This document shows, in pieces, positions 1-8,933 of a DNA stretch of 64,000 bases; position 1 is the first letter of the stretch; every line of letters starts with the position of its first letter. The notes below the pieces were generated by a model, which made no database searches, was not told the origin of the DNA, and saw only the letters and a program-made list of their open reading frames with translations. The stretch spans positions 372,001-436,000 of the forward strand of contig NC_054686.1 in the NCBI RefSeq assembly GCF_011074885.1. The letters run 5' to 3'. The translations under genes and the position numbers were made by a program. This stretch comes from Brettanomyces bruxellensis. Lineage: Eukaryota; Ascomycota; Pichiomycetes; Pichiales; Pichiaceae.

Positions 1-2
1 GC

Positions 3-38
3 GATTATCAGAGTCTACTGGAGAAATGGAACAAGTAA
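3..38 (+). CDS. possible C-terminal end of a gene cut by the window edge
   Basis: One forward frame from base 3 reads DYQSLLEKWNK and stops at TAA (36-38). The residues look like the end of a coiled-coil protein, but 11 codons cannot identify one. The other two forward frames are also open here for 19-27 codons, so this is only a suggestion. The gap between this stop and the complex I gene at 163 would hold that gene's promoter. Confidence 0.2.
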   Translation, partial: DYQSLLEKWNK

Positions 39-162
39 AAATGTTATCGTTTCTCTTTAACTACACCATTGAAGTTTGAAGATAATTCAAAAACCAAGTC
101 GTTTTCGTAAATAGATTTAGAACAGAACTGAATATATTTTACTATCTTTTGGTATACGCAAG

Positions 163-885
163 ATGATGTCGACAAACTTGATAAAAAGCATGTTCACAAA
201 AAGAGTATCATTGAAACCGCTAACACAATATAGGTATGGTCATATTATAGCCGTTCATAGGGATACTAAGTATAACAATTCTAAAATTCCGTTTAAGTTT
301 ACTAAAAGCAACTTGGAACGTGCAAAGGCAATTGTCGCTAAATATCCTTCGCAATATAAAAAAGCTGCTGTGATGCCCCTTCTAGATTTGGGACAAAGGC
401 AGCTGGGCTTTACATCGATTTCAGTAATGAATTATGTGGCAGAACTCTTGGATATGCCTCCAATGAGGGTTTATGAAGTGGCTTCATTTTATACGATGTA
501 TCACAGAAAACCTGTTGGAAAGTATCATGTTCAGGTTTGTATGACTACGCCATGTCAGCTTTGTGGTGCTAATAATCTCATGGATACCGTTGTTAGTTAT
601 CTAGGCATTAAACCAGGTCAGGTGACTTCAGATGGGTTTTTCAGTTTGGAAGAAGTTGAATGTTTAGGTGCTTGTGTGAATGCACCAATGATGCAGATTA
701 ATGATGATTACTTTGAAGATTTGGACTCCAAAGAAAAGGTTGTTAAAATTTTGGATGACCTAAAGTTGAATAAGCACCCTACAATTGGAACTACCAAGAG
801 AGCTACCTGTGAGCCATTTTCCGGACCAAAGGTTCTTAAAGGTGAGCCATTAGATGTCAGAAATGTCACCAGAAAGGACATATGA
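163..885 (+). CDS. NADH:ubiquinone oxidoreductase (complex I) 24 kDa subunit, NDUFV2/NUHM type
   Basis: 240-residue thioredoxin-like [2Fe-2S] subunit of the peripheral arm of mitochondrial complex I, which works beside the FMN-binding 51 kDa subunit in NADH oxidation. The four expected cluster ligands are visible: CMTTPC in the middle (about residues 126-131) and ECLGAC (about 167-172). The basic, Ser/Thr-rich N-terminus (MMSTNLIKSMFTKRVSLK) looks like a mitochondrial presequence. Two ATGs lie back to back at 163 and 166; either could be used. The length is normal for the family. Its presence shows that the organism keeps complex I, unlike Saccharomyces. COX4 and COX13, also respiratory, lie within 11 kb but on the other strand. 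Confidence 0.95.
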   Translation: MMSTNLIKSMFTKRVSLKPLTQYRYGHIIAVHRDTKYNNSKIPFKFTKSNLERAKAIVAKYPSQYKKAAVMPLLDLGQRQLGFTSISVMNYVAELLDMPPMRVYEVASFYTMYHRKPVGKYHVQVCMTTPCQLCGANNLMDTVVSYLGIKPGQVTSDGFFSLEEVECLGACVNAPMMQINDDYFEDLDSKEKVVKILDDLKLNKHPTIGTTKRATCEPFSGPKVLKGEPLDVRNVTRKDI

Positions 886-1485
886 GCATTGCGTGGGCAT
901 AATATTGTTTTGAGGCCTACGCTAGTGGCTATAAGCCTCTTTTATTAATACATCTACCCCACTTATTTATTTATTTCATTAATATTTATTTCTTTTTTTC
1001 TTCTACAGAAGGCTAGAAATAAGAGAAATTCTAAAAATTCCGCATCATAATATACAGGAGTAGCATTTGTCTATGATAATATATTATGTAGTTTTGCTGT
1101 ATATAAACTGTTTGTATTCCCCGTCCCCTAAATGCTTTCCTTGTTACTGAATTGGTCTCAAGTAGCTTTTTTTTTCCTTCGTCAATGGAGATCTTCGACG
1201 GAAGAAAGTAATTGTGATCGCGGATGACATCAATAACACTTTTTTTCTTCTCCCTAGTTTTATTATATTCCACATATCAATAATGGGTTTATGATCAATA
1301 ACCAGACCTCGTTTACATACGTCAGTGAGCATCATCAATCCTAAATAGTTTTGAAAGCATTTTAATTTTTAGATTGTTGTGAATACCTGCATTAACAGTA
1401 TTAACCGGTCTTGTTTTATCTATATTGTCAAGCCTAAATTTCTCTGATTTACCGCTTTTGATCTGTCCCTAACTTCAATTTGTGT
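886..1485. other. intergenic, no gene recognised
   Basis: 600 bp between two forward genes. It is AT-rich with T-tracts near 980 and 1165. Two overlapping minus-strand frames of 64 and 80 codons occur around 1031-1338, but neither resembles a known protein and both are low in complexity. Probably the terminator of the upstream gene and the promoter of the GNT1-like gene. Confidence 0.6.
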
Positions 1486-3159
1486 ATGGGTTTAAAGAGG
1501 TTTGTTCATCGGCTTCTAAGCAGGCCACACCGGTCTCGAAGAATATTAGCCTTACTTTCAACAATAGTTGTTCTTTCATATATTGGGTACTTCACAAAAC
1601 AAGCACTGATTTATATCGCAGCTGCGGGGCCTGGTATTACACAGATATCCGGTAATGGAGCATCATCCGGATTATTCGGGAAGAACTCCAATGTTGATGA
1701 TTCAACGATTATGAAGTATTTAAACGAAGAAACTTTAAGTGACAAACAGGTAGATAGTTTGATTTCCTATTTTGGTTTTGATCCCTCTGATATAAAGGCC
1801 ATTCAGCACGAAACACTATTTCAAGTCCTTAGAAGCAAGCTGATCGATCTCGGGAAAGGCTATGATGACTGGACAAAGATCGCATATGTTCAGTATGCTA
1901 CTGATATTGAACATATATGTCCCGCTATTATCAATTTCCAGAGACTCAAGGAAAAGCAGGCCGAAGCTGATTTTGTTTTCCTTTACGCCGGTAATCAAAC
2001 TTCCATGGATAATATTGAAGACAACGAAAGACGTCTTTTAAGGAGAATAGAGGCCACTGGGGCAACAATTAAATATGTTAATCCTATTGCATTCAGTTCT
2101 AGTTCATCAGAATTCGATAAAAGTTACACTATGCTTTACGCTTTTGCTTTAACAGAGTACCGAAGAGTTGTTTTCTTGGACTCGGAGTCGTTAGTGCTGC
2201 AGAACATGGATGAACTCTTCAGTTTGCCTGATTCCATTCTAGCTGCAACGGTTGACTATAATGATTTCAGGAATTTCAAGAAGATCAAATTCGAGATGGA
2301 TGATGCTGTTTTGACACCATATGATCGGGCCACTGGCATTTCTGAATTTTACGATGCATACATTAAATCCGAACAGGGTTATAGTTATGAGTGGATGCTG
2401 AACAAAATTTATCCCGAACTTCCTTCGATGAAGGTGCCAATTGAGCTTCTCGATTCCTACAAGCTGAAGTATAAATTGGCAAATCATATACTGGTTATTC
2501 ATCCTAATAAGAAAGTTTTTGAGACGTTACTAAGCTCGCTCAGGAAGCGGGCTGATGATGAAAGGGATTTAGATGTATTAAACGATTACTTCGACCTTTC
2601 ACGCATTGTGAGAGAGCGTGGCAACTACTTCAAAATACAAGATGAAACTTCTTCATCCAATGCTAAGTATATTCCTCTCGTTCAAATAATCCCTCATAAT
2701 CCTTTTGCACTTCTTTCTAACGAGTTTAGACAGTTTCAACGGGCACATGACTGCTACTTAGCAGATCCTCCAAATCTTCTTGAACTCGGATACAATTATC
2801 CAGCACTAAAGTATACGGAATCTGTGAGAACACCAATAGGTACCTTAGATGACGAAGAGTCAGACAGCTTTGTTCATCCAGAAATACCTTACTGGTCATG
2901 GTATTGGAATAGGCAGATAACAACTTATGGATGGGGTGCAAAGTCGATTCTGGACGATGCCAAATTTGTTTATTTTTCGGATGTTCCAATGCCAAAACCT
3001 TGGGTTAGAAGGCCATCTGTTGAAGAGACATTATATCAAAAAGCGCACGCAGAATGCCTGAGGAAAACGCATGATAACTTTAAAGATTGTGAAAAAGAGA
3101 TTCTTGTGTGGACAAAGTTATATGATACGTACACCTCTAGTGTGGAGGACTATTGTTGA
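1486..3159 (+). CDS. Golgi glycosyltransferase of the glycogenin/GT8-like group, GNT1-like (alpha-N-acetylglucosaminyltransferase)
   Basis: 557-residue type II membrane protein. A short basic cytoplasmic end (KRFVHRLLSRPHRSRR) is followed by one hydrophobic anchor at about residues 20-45. The luminal part contains a GT8-type core: FVFLYAGNQ, then ALTEYRRVVFLDSESLVLQNMDELFSLP around residues 220-250, which is the nucleotide-sugar and metal site. The family DxD appears here as D-S-E. The first in-frame ATG is 1486. GNT1 proteins of yeasts add GlcNAc to mannan side chains of N-glycans in the Golgi. Length is a little above the usual 460-500. A mannosyl or glucosyl donor specificity cannot be excluded from sequence alone. 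Confidence 0.75.
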   Translation: MGLKRFVHRLLSRPHRSRRILALLSTIVVLSYIGYFTKQALIYIAAAGPGITQISGNGASSGLFGKNSNVDDSTIMKYLNEETLSDKQVDSLISYFGFDPSDIKAIQHETLFQVLRSKLIDLGKGYDDWTKIAYVQYATDIEHICPAIINFQRLKEKQAEADFVFLYAGNQTSMDNIEDNERRLLRRIEATGATIKYVNPIAFSSSSSEFDKSYTMLYAFALTEYRRVVFLDSESLVLQNMDELFSLPDSILAATVDYNDFRNFKKIKFEMDDAVLTPYDRATGISEFYDAYIKSEQGYSYEWMLNKIYPELPSMKVPIELLDSYKLKYKLANHILVIHPNKKVFETLLSSLRKRADDERDLDVLNDYFDLSRIVRERGNYFKIQDETSSSNAKYIPLVQIIPHNPFALLSNEFRQFQRAHDCYLADPPNLLELGYNYPALKYTESVRTPIGTLDDEESDSFVHPEIPYWSWYWNRQITTYGWGAKSILDDAKFVYFSDVPMPKPWVRRPSVEETLYQKAHAECLRKTHDNFKDCEKEILVWTKLYDTYTSSVEDYC

Positions 3160-3286
3160 CGAAGAAAAGTGTGTATTTTTTTTAATTTTTTTTTCGGCCA
3201 TCAAATGTGACCAACTACATGGTGTACATTAGAAAATAAAGTGGGAACTGTTCATATATGTGATAAAAGGAGGCGGTAATCAGTCC

Positions 3287-4417
3287 TCAGTTTTGAATGC
3301 TTCTTGAGACTCCCCCATCTAGTCTGCAAGACATATTCTGTAAGCAAAATCTCGCAGTATGATCGAAGACTTCCTCGGTGCACGATCCAATATGTGGAGT
3401 AATGCAGACATCTTGTCTCGATAAAAGTTCCGGTTTAACTTTAGGTTCATCTTCCAAGACGTCCAGACCCGCATAACGAACTTTACCACTTTTTAATCCC
3501 TCCAATAAATCGTCTTCGATTATCAACCCTCCCCTGCCAACATTGACTATACAACAATTGTCGTTTAGGGAATTGATAACCTCCTTATTAAGAATGCCAA
3601 CTGTTTGTGGAGTTTTAGGAAGACACAACACCATACAATCTGATCCAACCGCAGCATGCCGAATGTCCTCGTAAAATTCAAGTGGATAGCCCAACCGTTT
3701 TTCTTCATCTTCAAGTAGCCTGTGTTTGGCAACATACCTAACCTTCATACCTAAAGCATGGACCCGGGTACCAAGTTCTTTACCAATATGGCCAAAGCCT
3801 ACAATTGTGATCACTTTTCCCAAAGGAGAAGTCACTATTCTATTGCGACTGAGCTTCTCTCCAAAAGCAAACCAAGGATCGATCTCTGATAATTCCTGCT
3901 TATCAGTTATCTTTGAATATATACCTTTTTCCTTGTCAAATTTAGTATATTCTTGAAGCTGAAGACGGGATTCAATGGTATCTTTTTTCTCATGTAAAGC
4001 TTCTGTGAATACCGGAAATTGACGAAAGCCACAAATAATATGATAAAGTGCCACCTCTGCCACCTGTGGGGCTCCGTAATTTGGTGTATTGCAAAAATCG
4101 ATTCCCCTCTGTCGTAGTTTGGTGAGATTGTACCCATTGAATCCGGCAGAGCAAACAGCAATGATCTTCAGTGTGTATGGAAGAGCATCGATAATTTCAT
4201 CATCTTCAAGACCACCTATTGCGTGAAATCCAGAAAATCCACAATATATTCCTGCAATTTTTTTTAGTTTGGGATCTGTTTGTAAATCCGATAGGAATGC
4301 CTTTCGGGTTGTTAGTTTGTAGAAAATGCAATTGAACTGTCTCTCGAACTCTTCGAACTCCCTCAGATTTCGATTTAAAGGAGCAACGAAAAGAACTGTT
4401 TGCTTTTCAGCAGTCAT
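3287..4417 (-). CDS. D-isomer-specific 2-hydroxyacid dehydrogenase (glyoxylate/hydroxypyruvate reductase-like)
   Basis: 376 residues, first ATG at 4417. A catalytic domain surrounds a Rossmann NAD(P)-binding domain: VGFGHIGKELG is the GxGxxG nucleotide loop, VNVGRGGLI carries the substrate-binding Arg, EDEP the catalytic Glu and PHIGS the catalytic His. The family reduces 2-oxoacids such as glyoxylate or hydroxypyruvate to D-2-hydroxyacids. It resembles the uncharacterised yeast members of the family (YPL113C/YGL185C type) as much as GOR1, because an insert of about 45 residues precedes the Rossmann core. The exact substrate is unknown. It converges with the GNT1-like gene, with 127 bp between the stops. 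Confidence 0.88.
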   Translation of the reverse strand: MTAEKQTVLFVAPLNRNLREFEEFERQFNCIFYKLTTRKAFLSDLQTDPKLKKIAGIYCGFSGFHAIGGLEDDEIIDALPYTLKIIAVCSAGFNGYNLTKLRQRGIDFCNTPNYGAPQVAEVALYHIICGFRQFPVFTEALHEKKDTIESRLQLQEYTKFDKEKGIYSKITDKQELSEIDPWFAFGEKLSRNRIVTSPLGKVITIVGFGHIGKELGTRVHALGMKVRYVAKHRLLEDEEKRLGYPLEFYEDIRHAAVGSDCMVLCLPKTPQTVGILNKEVINSLNDNCCIVNVGRGGLIIEDDLLEGLKSGKVRYAGLDVLEDEPKVKPELLSRQDVCITPHIGSCTEEVFDHTARFCLQNMSCRLDGGVSRSIQN

Positions 4418-5153
4418 TTTGATGGAATAGCCTGCCAATGTTCAATAGTGGATCACGAGTCTCCAGTGCTGAATTTTAGTGTATTAATAAAAATTTTCAC
4501 TGACATTCTATATCCCTAATCACTGGTTTTGAAGTTGTCCAGTAAATTTTTTTGTCTTTTCTATTCTCCCTGCTTTTTTGCTCGAGACCCGGATGCCGGG
4601 CCTACAAGAAAATTAAAACTATAATTAATTGCGGGGAAACAAACCCCTTACTACTGCGAGCTTATTATCCCCCATTGAACGGCAATCCCAAACTATAAAT
4701 ACTTATGATTGATAACGTGTTGAATCACACGGTATTTAAGAAGGACCGGCTATCTTAAGGTTTTGCAATAGAAGTTACGAAATGATTATTGAGGACTTAG
4801 ATGAAACAAAGAAAAAAATTTGATGATTTTGTTTGAAGATAATAATAAGATGAAATATCGGAAAAGCCGGAAATAATAACGAAGTAACACTTATAAATCT
4901 TGGTGAGAAAAGTCTTACATGTGACGTAAACTTATCTCCAAATGCATCGATCAAAATAGTAAAATAAATATTGCCTGGTATGCGGTACCGAATTCAACCA
5001 GAGCATTTCGTGTAGTTGGTTTGTTATCGTGATTCCAAAAATCTATTCTTTCTCGGAATTCAGTTGTTGGAACATTCTTAAAAAGTGACGGAAGATTGAT
5101 GGTCGATTGTCCTTCCTTCTCATCCAGTCTTCTAATCAAGGGTCTAATTGGAA
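4418..5153. other. intergenic between dehydrogenase promoter and COX4 stop, with an orphan reading frame
   Basis: 736 bp. Contains a small GC-rich palindrome, CCGGATGCCGG, near 4590 in otherwise AT-rich DNA: a possible zinc-cluster activator site for the dehydrogenase gene. The COX4-proximal part (4951-5160, minus strand) carries an open frame with no ATG of its own, described in the findings. No RNA gene recognised. Confidence 0.5.
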
Positions 5154-5603
5154 TTAATCTTTTCCCAGGTAGTTTATCTTGTAAACAGAACCACACTCCC
5201 AACATCTGGCCGGCTTGCCAACTGTTGGCTTCAACCACATGACAATGTGGGATCCTGCTGGAGAGCCTGTGCATCCAATATATCTGTATTTTTCGTAAGA
5301 GTCAATCAAAATAGGATTTTGCATCGTTCCCTTTCTGGACGTGTCAAGTGGTTTCTGTTCAAAAATATCCACACCTTCCAATTTACCTAAAAGCTCCAAC
5401 CTTTCAAGACCTGTAGCCTGCTCCAAATCGGTTGGAACCTCTCCCTTCTGAGCACCTGTACCAATCAAATCATATTCCGAATGAACCTCCGATAAGTTCT
5501 TTGCGGTTTTAAACTTCTTAGGAGTCTTTACAGAGTTTCTTGCAATAACAGAAGTTGAGAAAAGTCTTGTTGGCTTAGCCAGTTTCAAAGTTTGTCTTAA
5601 CAT
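5154..5603 (-). CDS. COX4: cytochrome c oxidase subunit 4 (mammalian Vb homologue)
   Basis: 149 residues, about the length of S. cerevisiae Cox4. A basic presequence (MLRQTLKLAKPTRLFSTS) is followed by the conserved core: VPTDLEQATGLERLELLGKL, PLDTSRKGTM, RYIGCTGSPAGSH and a C-terminal zinc site with Cys in GCTG and CWEC. It is a nuclear-encoded matrix-side subunit needed for assembly of respiratory complex IV. The ATG at 5603 follows by one base a splice acceptor (CTTTAG), with a perfect TACTAAC branch point 22 bases further upstream, so the leader contains an intron. The tail is short: it lacks the acidic/histidine tail of the Saccharomyces protein. Confidence 0.96.
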   Translation of the reverse strand: MLRQTLKLAKPTRLFSTSVIARNSVKTPKKFKTAKNLSEVHSEYDLIGTGAQKGEVPTDLEQATGLERLELLGKLEGVDIFEQKPLDTSRKGTMQNPILIDSYEKYRYIGCTGSPAGSHIVMWLKPTVGKPARCWECGSVYKINYLGKD

Positions 5604-5604
5604 T

Positions 5605-5872
5605 CTAAAGGGAGATGGAAGTTGTTGTTAGTATAACTGCACTAATATATTAAACGGTGGCGTCAAATTTCATCTTAGATTATCTCTTTATTTTGAGTGG
5701 CAACAATAAAGTACCATCCTCTATTTCAAAGTTATCTCTACCCTGAAATATATTCTCACAATGCAAGATTAATCCCCATATTTGTGCACTCTATCATCGA
5801 AAGTCATACGTCAAATTCTTGTTTAAGATCAACGAAGCACCATCGTAACAGCAAATTTATGATAATACTCAC
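5605..5872 (-). other. COX4 5'-leader intron (donor uncertain)
   Basis: On the minus strand a consensus branch point TACTAAC (5627-5633) is followed by a pyrimidine-rich stretch and CTTTAG, ending one base before the COX4 ATG. Two upstream donors are possible: GTGAGT at 5872-5867 (268-nt intron) or GTATGA at 5809-5804 (205 nt). The acceptor and branch point are strong; the donor is a guess. The S. cerevisiae COX4 leader is known to contain an intron, which supports the call. Confidence 0.7.
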
Positions 5873-7102
5873 TTTTATTTGTATATCTTATAAACACAAT
5901 CGGTACAAAATTACTTTGGTGAATTGAAATTTATAACCAATCGAAAGGTATATTGGTACGTTAAATAAAATAAAAGCTTTGCTGATTAAATTTCCTGCAG
6001 TCAAAATTTAAAATAAATAAGGTTATTTCTAACGAGTTTTTTTTTTTTTTTTTTTCTACTTCATTTCTGGTGTCTTCTCATTCTACCACATTTCCCCATT
6101 CTTTTCATTGAACGATCTATGCTATCTATTTATCTCCTCCATACAGAAAAGCTTTAATTGAACTCAAAAAAGTATCGAGTATCGTAATTTGTGAGAGCGA
6201 TCGATTTTTTCTATTTTTCACGATTGTTCTTATAAATTAGAATGAATAAAAGTTGTCAGTGGTATGATTCCAGTAACTACGTATAAGATTTTACTTTAAT
6301 TATTAGTTCCATGACCTTATAAACCGTTTCACCACCTGTGTTGGTTTCTGATCCCCCATTTCTTTCAATGTATGCTTGCCACTTTTCTTATGTTTTTTTT
6401 TTTTTTAATTTGCTTCACTTTAAGCCCTAACGTTAGTCAATTTTTATTTATATTGAGGAGGGATGCATGGCAAAGATCGGCTAATCTTCTACCAATTTTT
6501 TATCTCATCTGTTCACTTCTGTGCTAGCTAAGAAAACAAGCAAGTAACACGAGATTCGGTGGGGGGACCACATCTTAGCTTTTAAGTCTGATTTTTTGTT
6601 GATTGTAGATGTATTACCTAACCAATCACAAAGACTGAGTATATATAGGCTACATTATTAATCTATTTAAGGTAAAACCGCTGATATTAACGAAAGTGAA
6701 AACTACTTAAACAAGTCCCTCGACGTTTTGTTTTCTTCAAGTTGTGATTGGTTGATTTCCCCTAGATAAGTTCGAAAATTATATATTTGTGGTGTAGGGA
6801 CTTAATATGCGAAATCCTTCGAATTTCACCTTTTTTTTCAAAAGTTTTAGCACGTGAATAAAAGCAGGGTTTTCTCAACCCTGAAGTAGAGAGCCCGGCC
6901 TAAAAAATTTTCCTGCCTTTTTCTTCGCGCCAAAAAAAAAAAGCTCTAGGAGTCCTAAGGGAAGAAAAAATATTGAAATTTCAACTGCGAATTATAATAC
7001 GAACTAAGATAACTGACTGCTGTTTAACTTTTGTTTTGAAGGTTTCTTTCTTTAAGCCCAGAAGGTATAGATAACTCAGTTTTTTATATCATAGTTGAAT
7101 AG
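5873..7102. other. divergent intergenic region COX4/RPS26
   Basis: About 1.2 kb of AT-rich promoter DNA shared by two divergent genes, both with leader introns. A T19 run lies at 6037-6055, a T12 run near 6400 and a C/G-rich patch at about 6880-6905 (CCCTGAAGTAGAGAGCCCGG), which could hold the RPS26 activator sites. No protein or RNA gene recognised. Confidence 0.5.
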
Positions 7103-7479
7103 TATGTTCTTGTTATAATCATCGTATTAGTTGCGTCATGTGTGTTCATTTCACAAAGTTCAATGGAGTTCATCGAGGATATTCTGCGATAAAAGACTTA
7201 ACCAAAGTTTAAGCATATTGATAACCATTAATGGTGGCCATGTACATTCAGGATAATGTTTGAATGAAAGTAATCTAGTGAGATGTTCATTTGTCACTTT
7301 TGGAGGAATATATTAAAGGGGTTGCTTCACCATTGCAATATCTTATTAAGCGGAAAGCATTGAATCATGTTAGCATTTGAAATGATTATGAACACTATGA
7401 TAAAATAGCTATGATGCGATAGTTGAGTTTTGGTCTCCAGTATTTCAATATACTAACATAATCGTCTTTTTTACATTAG
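7103..7479 (+). other. RPS26 5'-leader intron
   Basis: Donor GTATGT at 7103-7108, perfect branch point TACTAAC at 7451-7457, T-rich tract and acceptor TTAG ending at 7479, six bases before the ATG. The 377-nt length is typical of yeast ribosomal-protein introns. Branch point and acceptor are excellent; the donor is the best match upstream, but another cannot be excluded. Confidence 0.8.
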
Positions 7480-7485
7480 ATCAAA

Positions 7486-7845
7486 ATGCCTAAGAAGAGA
7501 GCATCCAACGGAAGAAACAAAAAGGGTAGAGGACACGTCAAGCCAGTTAGATGTGTCAACTGTTCCAGATGTGTTCCTAAGGACAAGGCCATCAAGAGAA
7601 TGTCCATCAGAAACATGGTTGAGGCCGCTGCTGTCAGAGATCTTTCTGAGGCTTCCGTCTACGACGAGTACCCAATCCCAAAGATGTACAACAAGTTGCA
7701 CTACTGTGTCTCCTGCGCCATTCACGCAAGAATTGTTAGAGTCAGATCGAGAGAGGGAAGAAAGGTCAGAAGACCACCTGTCAGAAGAAGATACAACGCA
7801 GAAAAGAGAGTTAACCCTGCTGCTGCTGCCACCAGAGCAAACTAA
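7486..7845 (+). CDS. RPS26: 40S ribosomal protein S26 (eS26)
   Basis: 119 residues, the exact family size. Starts [22 protein letters not shown]; zinc-finger cysteines are visible as C-x2-C (CVNCSRC) and C-x2-C (YCVSCA). eS26 sits at the mRNA exit channel of the small subunit and contacts mRNA upstream of the start codon. Codon use is strongly biased (AGA, AAG, GTC, TCC), as expected for a very highly expressed gene. Expression probably depends on splicing of the leader intron just upstream. Confidence 0.98.
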   Translation: MPKKRASNGRNKKGRGHVKPVRCVNCSRCVPKDKAIKRMSIRNMVEAAAVRDLSEASVYDEYPIPKMYNKLHYCVSCAIHARIVRVRSREGRKVRRPPVRRRYNAEKRVNPAAAATRAN

Positions 7846-8933
7846 GCACATCGGTGTTGAAGTTGGTCTATAAAATTTAGTTTCAATATCATATCTCTTC
7901 TAATTTGTATTCTTTTCGTCGTCGCGGCAATTGTAGACAGTTTTTGGTGTAAAAAAGGTAGGTTCATTCATTGGTTTCCTTTTGCAAAAGCCGTTGGTCG
8001 TTGTTTCAGTTTGTATTACTTATTTGAGGCCCCCACAGAATTCTGCCACATACTATACGAATGCTTTTGCTGTGATTCAGTATGTAGATTAAATTGAACG
8101 AAAAGTGAAGATCAGGTTTTTAGCGTATTATTAATAATGCTTTTCTGACATCTGACTACCAGCGCTGAGGGGTTAGTTAATAGCTACAGACAAGTCGCCC
8201 AGATCAAAATGTTTTGTCTTCATCTACCAAGAATTCGACAAGTATTAATACCTAATATTTCTTGCTGTTCAATGTGATTGTATAGTTATCTTACTAAGAT
8301 AAATCATATAATGCATATGAACGGAGTTCGTAGAAGCCGTCAGACAAACTGAGAATATTGCAATAAATTTGACGATGCCGAATTAAGCCAGAACAGGGAT
8401 CGAGAAGCGTTGATGAAATTACTACGGAGAGGAAAAAAAAAGTAGAAGAAAAAAGCCAGTAGTAATTAATGAGCGATCGAAAGTAAAAATGTATGATACT
8501 GCAGATAGGAGAAAGAGATGCTGCTACGAATAAATACAAACATCAGTTTATCGAAGATCTTTACAGTCATTAACTATTTTTTTTTACTTGACCGTTTTCA
8601 CTTTTCTACAACAGGCAACTGCTTTATCAATTAGTAACGGTTACTTTGAAATCCCCAACTGCATACTTGTGTCTTCATTTTGCTTTGTTTGTGGTTTCCT
8701 TCTCGTCATATTGTGACATCTTTGGCCCTTCTCAGGAAAAGTCACTTTACTTACAGTTACAGAACGAATCGCTTATTTAGTCATACAACAACTATCGATC
8801 AAATTTTATACAACACCGTTTAAGTGGAATTGTTTTCTTTGTTAATATTCCCGTTTCTTTATACCTTGCATCTAACGAAAGTGTTCAGTTGAATAGTCGT
8901 CATTCGTACTGTATTCTTTGATACTTTGCTATA
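7846..8933. other. intergenic RPS26/CDC55, no gene recognised
   Basis: 1.09 kb between two forward genes. Contains the RPS26 3' end and the CDC55 promoter. A minus-strand frame of 81 codons at 8294-8539 is hydrophobic, low in complexity and unlike any known protein. No tRNA-like A/B boxes were seen. Confidence 0.5.

Noticed and set aside
1031..1338. Two overlapping minus-strand frames in the first intergenic region
   Set aside because: Short, mutually overlapping in different frames, no recognisable motif. A GTATGT occurs nearby, but no matching branch point and acceptor produce a sensible protein.
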